Source of the DNA: Globodera rostochiensis | Lineage: Eukaryota; Nematoda; Chromadorea; Rhabditida; Heteroderidae | Direction of reading: 5' to 3' | Assembly: GCA_018350325.1 (NCBI GenBank) | Contig: JAEVLN010000011.1 | Coordinates: 2,228,449-2,292,448, forward strand | Length of the DNA stretch: 64,000 nt | The notes under the pieces: generated by a model | Seen by the model: only the letters and a program-made list of their open reading frames with translations | What the model was told of the DNA's origin: nothing | Databases searched by the model: none | Shown here: positions 21,982-32,134 of the stretch, piece after piece | Position numbering within the stretch: the stretch's first letter is position 1 | How the letters are laid out: each line of letters begins with the position of its first letter | Translations under genes and position numbers: made by a program

Positions 21982-23322
21982 TTAAATATTCGAATTTAAA
22001 AAATAAAAATTTACTCGCTGATTTAAAAATGTTCCACAAAATTGCTGTGTGGGCGAACACGGAGCAGAATGCACATAAAGCATAAGACATGGAACGGAAA
22101 GCGCCCACATAGACGGAAACGTTGACGTCAAACTGCCGTGAGGGATACAGTATGAAAAGGAGTGCATTTCATTTGGTATTATTACGGTAGTCAGAAGAAA
22201 ATAGACAAAATTGGGCAGCAAATCGAGCACAAGTTCAAATAGCACGCAATAAAAAACCAGATGATCACTCTGAAAAGTTTTAAAATTAAATCGTCTCAAT
22301 TTCTTCCAATTTTACCATTTTCCGCGAATCGGTGTTGTTGATCTCCGCTGTATTTGTGGGCGTCAAATTCGAATTCGTCGGCACCCCTTTGTTGTTGGAC
22401 CCCCCGCTAATTCTCTCCAATCGGCGCCGGAAAGAAAAAAGGGCGGCCAAAAAAGCGGTGCCCGCCAAAAAGTTTGGCAAAGCGACCGCCAAACGATTGA
22501 GCGCATAGAATTGGCGGGAATCGTCGGAAGTGAGGCAGCCAAAGGAAATGCATTCTAATTGATCATTTAAAACATTCCTTTTTTGACAAATTGATCACCG
22601 CTTACCCGGACGCTCCGTACTGGGACGATCCGACAAATTAAAGACCAAATGCATTGTAAACAACGAAATGACACTGATTAGGCTGAACGCGGCCACCATT
22701 TGTTTGATGCTTTGACATGAATTGTACAGAATCGGCTTCAAGATGATCAGCAGCCGGTCCAGTGAGAGGAAGAAAACACAAATGGGCGCGGCCGGGATCA
22801 GCGAGCTGGGGACGAGGCCAACCCAAAAGATGAACTGGGTCGGCGACACCAAGCTGTACAAGTACGTGTTAAAGATGGTGGACAGGAAGAACAGCGTGTA
22901 CTGAACGGTCAGCGTGACACAGCACACGCCCAGCGAAGAGAGAAAGACTGAAATTGGACACATTGATGGCGTTAATCTGTTGATGAGAAACTAGGTTTGA
23001 TCGAAAGCCAAATCCGTCTAATTTTAATGCTCGGAAATTGTCGGAGGTGGCACATTTAAAACTGTGAAAGTCTGCCGTCAAAATACACCAACAGTTGTTT
23101 TCCCAAAAACAATTCTAATTGAAAATGGCCCAATTTAGCAAAAATAATATTTGGGTAATGATCTGGCAGACCGATCAGTGACGGAGCCGCGTTGAAATTG
23201 CGATTTTTGTTCAGTTTGTGCAGCAAAAACAGTGCAAACGCAGCAATTGCGGTGGACAAGGAGCAGAACAAGATGAGCAACAAATACTCGGCCACGGTGA
23301 GGATTAAATTGTTCATTTCCAT
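21982..23322 (-). CDS. Nematode 7TM serpentine receptor (chemoreceptor-like)
   Basis: Multi-exon 7TM receptor, probably chemosensory. From 5' to 3' on the minus strand: an N-terminal exon from ATG 23322 with MEMNNLILTVAEYLLLILFC and an Ala/Leu-rich TM1; an exon from about 22.96 kb with VFLSSLGVCCVTLTVQY and IPAAPICVFFLSLDRLLIIL (the end of TM3, DR in place of DRY); an exon from about 22.56 kb with LAVALPNFLAGTAFLAALFS and a long loop; and a final exon from about 22.27 kb with LVFYCVLFELVLDLLPNFVY and MWALSVPCLMLYVHSA (TM6-TM7). The joins between 23.0 and 23.2 kb are unresolved. It cannot be placed in a named sr family without a search. Confidence 0.7.
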
Positions 23323-25444
23323 AATGAAAGGTGAAAAGCAAAAGGCTCTTCGTATTGAACGAAAAATTGTATTGGGACTAAGAAACAAAAAAGATTTGTA
23401 TTGAAAAACAAAAGATTTTCTTTATTAATTACAATAGAAAAAGAAACTTGAACATGCAATTGGCAAACTGAAAAAAATGGCAAATTGCGTGAGCTAATTA
23501 ATGCCAATGTCGGCAAAATAATGAATTTTGCGCTTTATCGCCTTCTCACACAAAAATATACAAAAGAAAAAGGCATTGCGCGTCAGTCTTTGGCTCTATT
23601 CAGACAATGCCCCGGGGGAAAATGTTTGAATTTGCCTCAAGATTTGGAGGAGAAGCTGTCCGTACCGCTTTAGCCGGGGTAACTCAATTAGCAATAAGAA
23701 AACGAATGCCGCTTTGACCTGTCGGTTTTTGTGTTGTAACGGTTTTGGCACTCAGCCCGTTGGAGAAGCTTTTAGCTTCTTCTACAAAACTTGGCCTTAT
23801 AAATTAGCTTTTTCTGCTCGGATTCTTTGAAAAAGAAATATTCTTCGCGACTGAAACTGGCTGGCGCTATTTGAACTGTGCCGTTTGAGAGCGACAAAAA
23901 AAGGAAATTTAGTCGGAGGGGTGCGTGCCCTCCGGCAGTAATCATTGAAATTTGATTAAAACATTCAGACATAATGGCTTAATTGAATGATGATTGGAAG
24001 ACAAATGCCAATGCTGAGAAGGATGAAAGTAGGCAAATATGCTTAAAGTGAGGGAAAGAAGTAACAAAAATTGAATTACCCCCTCCGGGGGTAGCTTAAG
24101 TCGTTAGGGGAGTTCTATAACTCTTTTTAAAGTAAACTTAGGTCTATATGACATTATGAGTGGTATTCAAGGTCTACTCCAAAAGAAAATGATCTTTGGA
24201 TGATCGGGCGGGCCCTAATCATCGCTTTTTGGGTTTAATCCGGATCCAATCTAACGCACAGGACCAGGATTATCTGCAGTTTTATTACTTTTCGCTCGAT
24301 CAGCTATTATTATTTTCATTCCCTTTTGCTAATTTCTATCTATTTTTTTAATTTTTTATAAAAATGTTAATTATGAAATAGAAAAGTAAAAAGATTGTGT
24401 TAAAGAAATGGCAGGGCTGTTGTCTGTCCTGGTCGATCAAGTTGTCCTAGCCAAAGATGTAAACGGCTTCTGGTTTCCGGACGTTAGGCCGCGTGAATCG
24501 GTTTAAAAATATAGTAAAAGCACTGAGTAAATGCGCCAAGTAATTGTAAAGCAATCGATCGTTTAAATGTATCGTTGTCCCATCACGAATTCAAATTGCG
24601 CTTGTACTTGATCAGCTCAAAATGTGATCGACTGATGTGTTGGAATTGGCAGCTCGTCCGTCCCGGACAGAACCCTTCAAGTTGGGGCAACTTTGTCGAG
24701 CAGTCCATCCTCGACGCTCTGCACGACGAGTTGTTGTTCTTCGACTTTGACTCTCTCCAGCTGAAGTTCCATTTGTTGCGCTCCCGCGACTTTGTCCGAT
24801 TCCGTCGCGTCAGAATGCCAAAAACGACATCTGAAAGGAATTGTGATCCAATTTCTGAAACATCATGACCATTTTCATTTAATTTTTTCTTTATCTATTC
24901 TTTAAGCTACCTATTTGAATTCATAATTTGGACAAATTGGAATAGCATTTAATATGTACCATTTTACTAACCATTCCAAAAGGGATTTTGAAAATGAATT
25001 TGGCTTATTCTGAATTTAAATTGCTTTATTGATGTATCAAATAAGGCAATTTTCTTACATTAAACATTAAAAATTTCAAAAAATTTTTGCTTTTCAAAAA
25101 CCGTTGCGGTTTTCTTTTGGTTTATTCGGCCACGCATGGGCGGTGGTAATGCTAAGGTTGGCACCCCGACCCCGGACCCCGACATTGAGAAAATGGAAAT
25201 TCATTTTAATTTGGAGTTGTATGAGTTATGTATATTGTGTTATTTATATAAATAACTTTTTAGACAAATTGAAATTAACTAGTTAAATAGTTTTGAGGTT
25301 TTTTAAATTAAAAAAATGCACGAAAAAAAGATTGATTTGATTGCCATTTTTAAAAATGATGCATGCGCAGTGCGCACCTCTATTATCACGATCGTCAGCA
25401 GCACATTTGCAACAAATTTGCATTAATTTTGCCATTAATATTCT
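23323..25444. other. Intergenic between receptor and Q-rich gene
   Basis: No gene is clearly supported. A 98-codon frame at 24575-24868 (+) reads like a globular peptide (NWQLVRPGQNPSSWGNFVEQ) but has no ATG, no splice support and a plausible reverse frame. A GC-rich palindromic motif of the CCCCTCCGGGGG type lies at about 24080. Confidence 0.5.
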
Positions 25445-26095
25445 TTAAATGTGCCAACCTGGTCCATACTCGCTGAACTCGGAGTCAATACTGCTGGATC
25501 GGTTTCGGGGACGACGAAAAATTGGCGTCGGCGAACGCATTGTGCCGTCGCTGCAACGTTGGCGGAAATTGGTGGAGGTGGCGCCCACCGTGAACGTTTT
25601 GTTCAGCGAACTCTTCTCGAGGTTGTCGAGCCGACGCGGGCATCGGACGTCCGCCGACGGTGCCGCCTTCCGTTGCAACGTCTCCGTCTCCCTAAACTCG
25701 ACAATATTGGCGAGGTTAAAATAATGTGTGATCAATCTTGAGCTGATTGTGGATCAGATAAGGCGGATTTTTTCATACTTTTTCTATAATTTAATCGGAT
25801 TTTCGCACCTTTTCGGAGCCTCCGGCACTTTGGTTTGACTGAACTGTCGTCGTTTTGGTTGTTGTTGATGCTGTTTCTGCGGTTGTTGTTCTTCCTGCTT
25901 TTGCCGTTGTTTAGGCTGCTTTTTGGTAATTGATTGTTGTTCATTTTTCATTGCCAGAGGGGATGCCGAAAGGGCCATTTTACCCTCCGCCGGTAAGAGT
26001 GGCGAATGAGGAAGAAATGCAGCGGAAATGCCTTTATATTCTGCCGCTTCTTGCAAATGACGGCATTTTCCGCTCAAGAACATTTTTTCAAACAT
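25445..26095 (-). CDS. Q-rich protein of unknown function
   Basis: Two exons, about 25825-26095 and 25445-25708, join with matching phase 2 at PEAPKR-ETETLQRKAA. The N-terminal part is rich in Gln and Lys (KKQPKQRQKQEEQQPQKQHQ); the C-terminal part carries TFTVGATSTNF, RSPTPIFRRPRNRSSSID and ends SEFSEYGPGWHI. The tail is polar with a Ser/Arg-rich stretch that could be phosphorylated. The family is not recognised. The first ATG at 26095 was taken; ATGs at 25978 and 25951 are alternatives. Sequence at 26.35-26.6 kb on the same strand includes a hydrophobic segment (GVVVVMAFFGFFI) that could be an upstream exon of a membrane protein. Confidence 0.5.
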
Positions 26096-27240
26096 TCCTT
26101 TCTTAGCACTTTTGTCACTGATGGCTTTCCGTACGTTCAGAAAGGGCGGAACAGAACGACTTAGCGCCGGGACAATTCAGTCCACTGGCGGTTTTGGTGC
26201 ACAAATTGCCCTCGAAAAGCCTCGCGTCCTTTCAGCACAATTTCCCTTTGTATCTCTGTGAAAGGCTAATGAAGGTCCCGTTGTTGGTGCGCTTTCATTA
26301 ACTCATAATTATCACCACCCTAAGTTTGGTGGGACTGAATCGGTCCCGCTGAATTGTGCTCTAAAATCCCCTCGGGGGCTTTTGCGCAAATTGCCTTCGT
26401 CGGCATAGTGAGAGGCTAATCCGCTCGGCCGTTCGTGCGCGCATTGTAACTCATATAATCGGCGGACGAACACTGTGGCGAACAGATGAAAAAGCCGAAG
26501 AACGCCATGACAACGACGACACCGCAGGCGTTGGGCCGAGCGAACAAATTGGGCGATTGAACGGGGGGGGGGGTGTTCGTTAGCGGTGAAAAAAAGCAAA
26601 AGATTATGGGGGATTATGGAAATCGGCGGTTGTCGATTAAACAAAATCCAAAAATTATTTTTTGTTGATTCAATCAAACTTCAAAAATCAAAGTTTTATC
26701 TTACAAATTAGAAACAAACAAACTATACAAATAAATTTTAAACTAACAAAAAGCGTATTCTTCACTAAAATTTTCAATTTTATCTCAGCGGACAAATACG
26801 GGGAATAAAGAGAAATCGACAAAATGTCCATTTGGCAACACAAATGGGACAAAATGCCATCAAAAATGCCACACTCCAGGGGGGGGGGGGCTTTTCCAAA
26901 AAAATGCAAATCAACAAGACAACAACGTCAATAGACACTGACTGACCAAGGCGACTAAGAGGAAGAACAAACGTCCATCAAATCGTCCATTGACGAACAT
27001 CCGGCAACAAAAATAATAAAATTATGTTACATAACTAATTTATTTATGCATCAAAATCAACATTGGCTCTTTATGGCGTAAAATGAAACAATGAAGACAA
27101 ATCCACTGAATGACGGAAGTCATAAATTGATTGAAAAAATATTTATGCAAAAATGCATAATACCCCCGTATATTTTTATTATTAGCATACCTAAGCCAAA
27201 TACGTTAAATTTGCTGTTTTGTGTGGATTTTTAATTTTAA
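26096..27240. other. Intergenic or 5' part of the Q-rich gene
   Basis: Contains G runs of about 10 at 26565 and 26880 and a possible minus-strand hydrophobic exon near 26.5 kb. Otherwise nothing is recognised. Confidence 0.4.
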
Positions 27241-27243
27241 AAT

Positions 27244-27708
27244 ATGAACAATTGTTGCGCAAAAAAGTTGCTTGGCTTTTCAAAATTCATTCATTTGCTT
27301 TTGCTGATTGATTTGTTTGATCAAAAAGCGCTGGCTGATGATCAAAAATCGGAATGCCGAAAAGGTAAATTTAATTCAAAAAATAATAAAAAACAAAAGA
27401 AAAAAACAGATTTTAATGTAATGGAATTGGTCAATTCGGCTCCCTCTGTGCCCAATGGAAAAAGAACAGAAAAATGGCTTGAAAAAAATGCGTTTGGCGC
27501 AATGTGTTGCCTAAATTTTGAACCAAAATTCGATTCAAATTCTTTTGAATATAAAAATATTTTTAATATTTACGAGCGTTTGGCTGCCGCTTCGCGGCAC
27601 CCAACCGCTCTTCATTGTCTTTCATCTTTTGGTGTAAAACTTTTCCTCTTGATCTCGACTACTTTGACTCTTGTCTTGTTTTGGCTGTCCTTGACTCTAG
27701 GCTTTTGA
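27244..27708 (+). CDS. Small secreted protein, lineage-specific
   Basis: ATG at 27244 opens a signal-peptide-like start (LLGFSKFIHLLLLIDLFDQ, then KALADDQKSEC). A donor after SECRK at about 27364 and an acceptor at about 27411 join in phase (phase 1) to DFNVMELVNSAPSVPNGKR, WLEKNAFGAMCCLNFEPKF and YKNIFNIYERLAAA. Without splicing the frame is also open. The last about 40 residues are translated from a T-rich degenerate satellite and form a hydrophobic tail (FLLISTTLTLVLFWLSLTLGF is the end region), so the natural stop or tail may have been altered by the repeat. Family not recognised; a secreted effector is possible in a parasite but is speculation. Confidence 0.5.
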   Translation: MNNCCAKKLLGFSKFIHLLLLIDLFDQKALADDQKSECRKGKFNSKNNKKQKKKTDFNVMELVNSAPSVPNGKRTEKWLEKNAFGAMCCLNFEPKFDSNSFEYKNIFNIYERLAAASRHPTALHCLSSFGVKLFLLISTTLTLVLFWLSLTLGF

Positions 27709-28376
27709 TTTACACTTTATTTGCGTTAAATCTCGACTTGCCTTGATCTTGACTTTCCTTGCATTTATTTTCAACTCGACTATACTTTAACTCTTTCTCT
27801 TGTTTTCACTTTTGACTTGCATTGACTCTTGACTTGATGACTCTTAGCTTGCATTGAATCTCGATTTGCGTTGACTCTTGATTTTTGCCCTGACTCTTGC
27901 CTTGATTTGACTCTTGACTTGCCCTGCCTTTTTACTTGCGTTGAATCTTGACTTGCTTTGATTTGTGACTTGCGTTGGATCTCGACTTGATTTGCTTTGC
28001 CTTGCTTCTCAACTCGACTATGCTTTAACTCTTTCTCTTGTTTTCACTTTTGACTTGCACTCTTAGCTTGCATTGAATCTCGACTTGCATTGACTTTTGA
28101 CTTGCGACTAACTGCATTACTTCTTGACCTGTCTTGTCTCTTAACTTCTCTTGACTCTTGATTTTTGCCCTGACTCATGCCTTGATTTGATTCTTGACTT
28201 GCCCTGCCTTTTTACTTGCGTTGAATCTCGACTTGCATTGATTTGTGACATACATTGAATCTCGACTTGCTTAGTTTCTTGACTTGTCTTGCCGTGCCTT
28301 GACTCTTTACTTCCGATGACTCTTGTTTTTTGCCACGACTCTTGCCTTGTTGACTCTTAGTTTTGCCTTGAGGCAT
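27640..28376. repeat. Degenerate CTTGACTTG minisatellite
   Basis: Irregular tandem array of a unit of about 20-22 bp based on TTGACTCTTGACTTGC and variants (TCTCGACTTGCATTGA). Internal higher-order duplication: a block near 27.77-27.93 kb recurs near 28.01-28.20 kb. It forms the tail of the small secreted gene on the left and truncates the Helitron frame on the right. Confidence 0.85.
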
Positions 28377-29168
28377 TGCACTTTGATTAAATTTATGATA
28401 AATTTGTCCTTGTATTTTAAAACAGGGTGGTCCTGCTGTTGGGAATGTAAAACGGAAACAACTTAAAGAAGCTAAAGCAAAAGCATTGTTATATCGCCGT
28501 ATATTTTTCAAAAATTGTTTGTTTTTTGGATGTTCTGGAGAAAAAAATTGTTTCAATTCGTCAGGATACTCTTCAATCAAATTTCCAAGAAAATGAAGAC
28601 GCCCATCCTTACAACAATTAATAAAACCGCCTTCTTTCGTTAAGCCTGGACGCTCTTCTCTAAAATGTAATGCAGAACATTTTTGACACTTAAAATCAAA
28701 AGAACTAAGAGCGTAAAAACTTGCATTGCTTGAGGCATTAGCTGCAAGGTAAAACTTATTTTCTTCGGTTTTCCTTTTACGCCAAAGTTGTGCCCTTTTT
28801 TGCTCACTCTCTCTAAAATTTTGTAATTCAGTTTTAGTCTGTTCAGTTTTTCTTTTTCGCCATTGTTCTGCTATTTTTTTTTTGTTTTCTGTTGTTGTAT
28901 AAACTGACGTACTTGTAGATTGTATATCTAATAAAGTGATTGGATTTTCTTCTTCAGATTCATCCAAACTTATAATTAAATGTTCTTGTCCTTCACTCAT
29001 TAATTTTGACCGCTTTTTCAAGGAGCTTTGAACCTTTTCAACAGTTTTTTTGACAGCTTTTGTAGGGAGCGATGAACCCTTCTCACTGGTATCAATTTCA
29101 GCCACATAATTTGAAGAATAGTCGCCTCCGCGCGGTTGCTCAGAAAAATCTTGTTTTTTCCGAACCAT
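28212..29168 (-). mobile_element. Truncated Helitron Rep/helicase protein fragment
   Basis: A single frame from 29168 encodes about 260 residues matching the region just upstream of the Helitron-like N-terminal domain: CQKCSALHFREERPG, CCKDGRLHFLGNLIEEYPDE, FLKNIRRYNNAFALASL, then FKIQGQIYHKFN. The N-terminal part is charged with repeated AEQWRKRKTE and AQLWRKRKTE blocks. From about 28378 the frame leaves the family and translates the satellite. The Rep catalytic motifs and the helicase are absent, so it is a dead fragment. No Helitron ends (TC start, hairpin-CTRR end) were identified. Confidence 0.8.
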
Positions 29169-29262
29169 TAGTCAAAAAATATAATATTATTGTGTTCGCT
29201 TAAATCAAATTATTGTTACAGCTAAAAGTTAAAAAGATATTTAGCAAATAAAAACTACTTTT

Positions 29263-29371
29263 AAATTTATACTATAGCCTTGGATATGTCGAAATACTGT
29301 TTACAAAAAATGTGAATAAATTTATACTATAGCCTTGGATATGTCGAAATACTGTTTACAAAAAATGTGAA
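29263..29371. repeat. 54-bp direct duplication upstream of the Helitron frame
   Basis: Two essentially identical 54-bp copies containing TATAGCCTTGGATATGTCG and AAATACTGTTTACAAAAAATG in direct orientation, just 5' of the Helitron reading frame. A (CT)n microsatellite follows at about 29437-29453. Confidence 0.9.
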
Positions 29372-29598
29372 ATTGGTCAAAAGCAATGGCATTGCTTTTC
29401 TTTTCATTATCAACAATGATGCTATTTTCCAAACTCTCTCTCTCTCTCTCTCTTGTTTTTCTGTTTCCACTAAGAGTTTCGTGTCAATAAAAAATCAAAA
29501 AAGATTCAAAAAAAATATTCGTACGCGACTGACTTAGTATGGGTTAAGATCAAAAAATCAAAAGTGATTTTTGCCGCGAATTTGGAAAAGAGAAAAGC

Positions 29599-29892
29599 AT
29601 GGAAATGGCGGCACTCAAAGTGCAAAATTCGGCGATTAAATTTGCACAAATTTTGGAAGACAATCCAAAAATTCGCGAAAATACTCAAAAAGCGGAAGAA
29701 AATGCCAAAAATGACGCCCAATTGGACAAATTTGAACTGCTTCAATGGAAAAGTTTACTTTTCAAGAACAATTTAACAAACGTCAAAATTGATCGCCTAA
29801 TGGAAAGTGTTTATTTGGCATTCAATGGATTCGTCAAAGCGTTAAACGGCAAGAGAATTATTGGGAAATTTTTTTTTAAATCTCAGAATTAA
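29599..29892 (+). CDS. Small helical protein, unrecognised
   Basis: ATG-started frame of 97 codons, Ala/Lys/Glu-rich and predicted mostly helical by composition (FAQILEDNPKIRENTQKAEE, VYLAFNGFVKALNGKR). No signal peptide or known motif. The last residues are poly-Phe from a T run, so the true end may be a splice site. It may belong with the following two-exon gene. Confidence 0.35.
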   Translation: MEMAALKVQNSAIKFAQILEDNPKIRENTQKAEENAKNDAQLDKFELLQWKSLLFKNNLTNVKIDRLMESVYLAFNGFVKALNGKRIIGKFFFKSQN

Positions 29893-29928
29893 GAACCAAA
29901 ATGCCAAAATATTCGTCAGCTCTGCCCC

Positions 29929-30339
29929 ATGGCCATGCCGGCAACCACCGGGCGAAGACGAAGACGGCAGATGGACACCATTCGTGGCACCTTTGGCATT
30001 GAACAGCCGCCGCAAGCCCCCCAAGGGCACGGTGGGCCAGAAATGTGTACTTGCGGATGGTGTCAATTTGTTGGACTGCTGGTGCTCGGCATTTTGTCAT
30101 TTATTTCAATAATTATTGGTAGGAATAAAAACAAAAAAAGTTTCTTTTTTTTATTTTCTATTTATTTATTTATTATTATTATTTAAGCCTACTCCATGTT
30201 GAAACATAACGCATCGCACCAGAACATTTTGTTCATGTGCGGTTCGGTAGCCGTCTTTCTGTGCAGTGTCGGCGCGTGGCTCAAAGTTTACACGACGCTG
30301 TGCAACAACTGCTGCGCCAACAACAACAACAACGTGTAA
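29929..30339 (+). CDS. Small protein with two membrane segments
   Basis: Exon 1 (ATG 29929 to about 30119) gives an Arg-rich N-terminus, a CTCGWC motif and a first hydrophobic segment FVGLLVLGILSFISIII. Exon 2 (about 30188-30339) joins in phase 1 and gives ILFMCGSVAVFLCSVGAWL, then LCNNCCANNNNNV and a stop. The paired-Cys motifs next to both membrane segments are notable. Family not recognised. In-frame ATG at 29935 is an alternative start. Confidence 0.55.
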
Positions 30340-30681
30340 TCGGAGAAGAAAATGAACGAATTGCCTCCTCAGAGAAGTTGAGAGAGAGAATGTAAAGTCT
30401 GAAATATGTATATGGACTAAAGATTGTTAATTTTTTCATAAATATTTTTGCAATAAAAAATGTTGATTTATTTGATACAAAAACAATGTCCAATGAATGC
30501 CATGTAATATCGGTATCGAACAGTCGAAATTTTTGAGCTTTTATTTCTATAAAAATGAAAATGAAATTTTTCTAAAGTACCCAAAGAGACTGGCGCTGAT
30601 GGTGCCAATAGGGCGGGAAAAATTTTTAAATTAAATGAAATTTTTTACAATTAAAATTTACGATAAATAATGATCAAATAG

Positions 30682-31190
30682 GTGAAAAATTTGGCAATGG
30701 TGGAGAATTGCGGTCCCGACGAAAAAAAGTTTTAAAAATTCAGACTGCATGTTTTCTAGGGTGTAGAAATGCGTAGAACACGAATCCGAGCTCGGATTTT
30801 TCGAATGTCGAACTCCGAACCCGAATTCGAACATTTTTTGAAATTTTAGCATGTGAAAATAATTTATGCATGAACCCAAAAAGCTTAAAACCATCATAAA
30901 ATGCACGAAAATGTTTGTAATAATAAGAAGACAAAATAATTTAATCGTTACGGGGTCGAAATGTGCAATATAAAAAATTTGGCAACCCAAAAAAAAAGTT
31001 GCATTTTGAAATTTCGAAAAATGTTCGAATTCGGGTTCGGAGTTCGACATTCGAAAAATCCGAGCTCGGATTCGTGTTCTACGCATTTTTACACCCTAGA
31101 AAACATGCGTTTAAAATTATAAACATCCAAAAGAATTTTAAAAAATTTTCGTCGGGACCGCAATTCTCCACCATTGCCAAAAATTTTTCC
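30682..31190. mobile_element. Foldback element 1 (about 170-bp inverted arms)
   Basis: Left arm about 30682-30845 and right arm about 31005-31190 are near-perfect reverse complements, for example CGAATCCGAGCTCGGATTTT and GGTCCCGACGAAAA against their complements. The spacer is about 160 bp. It has no coding capacity; it is a non-autonomous foldback/MITE. A clear target duplication was not found. Confidence 0.85.
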
Positions 31191-31205
31191 TGAAATTAAA
31201 TAACA

Positions 31206-31458
31206 ATCAACTCCCCTCGCTGGTAGAAATCGAATGGGATTAAAATTTTGAATGGGAAAACATTCTGAGCCGAGATACAGCTCCTCAAGGTTGACAAAAC
31301 CATAGGGGTAATAACCTTTTGGTCAAATTTGTCGAAAATATTTTTATTCCCCCCCCCCCCGCCCTCTATGGTTTTGTCAACCTTGGGGAGCTGTATCTCG
31401 GCTCAGAATGTTTTCCCATTCAAAATTTTAATGCCATCCGTCGACGAGGGGAGTTGAT
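31206..31458. mobile_element. Foldback element 2
   Basis: Arms of about 95 bp in inverted orientation, with outer ends ATCAACTCCCCTCG and CGAGGGGAGTTGAT. Inner matches include CAGCTCCTCAAGGTTGACAA against TTGTCAACCTTGGGGAGCTG. A run of C lies in the centre at about 31350. It starts within 20 bp of foldback element 1. Confidence 0.85.
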
Positions 31459-31484
31459 ATATAAATTTAAGAAAAACAACTTTA

Positions 31485-31671
31485 GGTAATACTGTGCTTT
31501 GGCCCGCCCCATTTTAAAAAAATACAAACTTTTTTAAAAGGCATATAAAACAAGTTTCCAGGGGTTTTCGGGGTCACTGATCACGATTCTGACATTTAGA
31601 ACAATTTTTCGAAAAAAAATTTTTTACAAAAAAAAAATTAACATTTATTGCCCACAAAGCACAGTATCACC
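31485..31671. mobile_element. Foldback/MITE element 3
   Basis: Terminal inverted repeats of 17 bp with one mismatch: GGTAATACTGTGCTTTG at the left and CAAAGCACAGTATCACC at the right, 187 bp overall. Non-coding. Confidence 0.6.
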
Positions 31672-32134
31672 CAATTATATTCCTTCAATTTTAGCAACTA
31701 ATTAAAAATACCAATTTTGCTCAAAATTGAGATGAGAGCAGAAAGCGTTGGATGTTGTGTCAAATGTACCGACACAGTGCCTGTGTTCCATATATTCTTC
31801 TGGTCAATTGGTTCACGTCTTAAAACCGGTACCAGCTAGGTAAAAATCTGGTTGGTCTTGAGTCTGGGGACTGCGATGGAATTTACCGATGATACAGCTC
31901 TCCGAGATTTCGAACGACACTTCACCTACCTCATTCGCAAGAATCTATAATCAAAGTCTTATTCGTCAACAATAAAACAAATCAAATAAAATGAACGAAA
32001 GCAAACAAAATATATGGTGAAGTCAAAATGTCTGGAAGTTGATAGAGAACAAAAGTTCAAGGAGGGTGGAGAGTCAAAAGGACGTCATGCTTAAGAGATC
32101 AATCGGATGATCGAAATAGACGATACAATCCGAC
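31672..32134. other. Spacer downstream of HSP90
   Basis: 3' flank of the minus-strand HSP90 gene. No further feature is recognised. Confidence 0.6.

Noticed and set aside
24575..24868. 98-codon plus-strand frame that looks globular
   Set aside because: No ATG start, no phase-matched flanking exon, and a comparable frame on the opposite strand.
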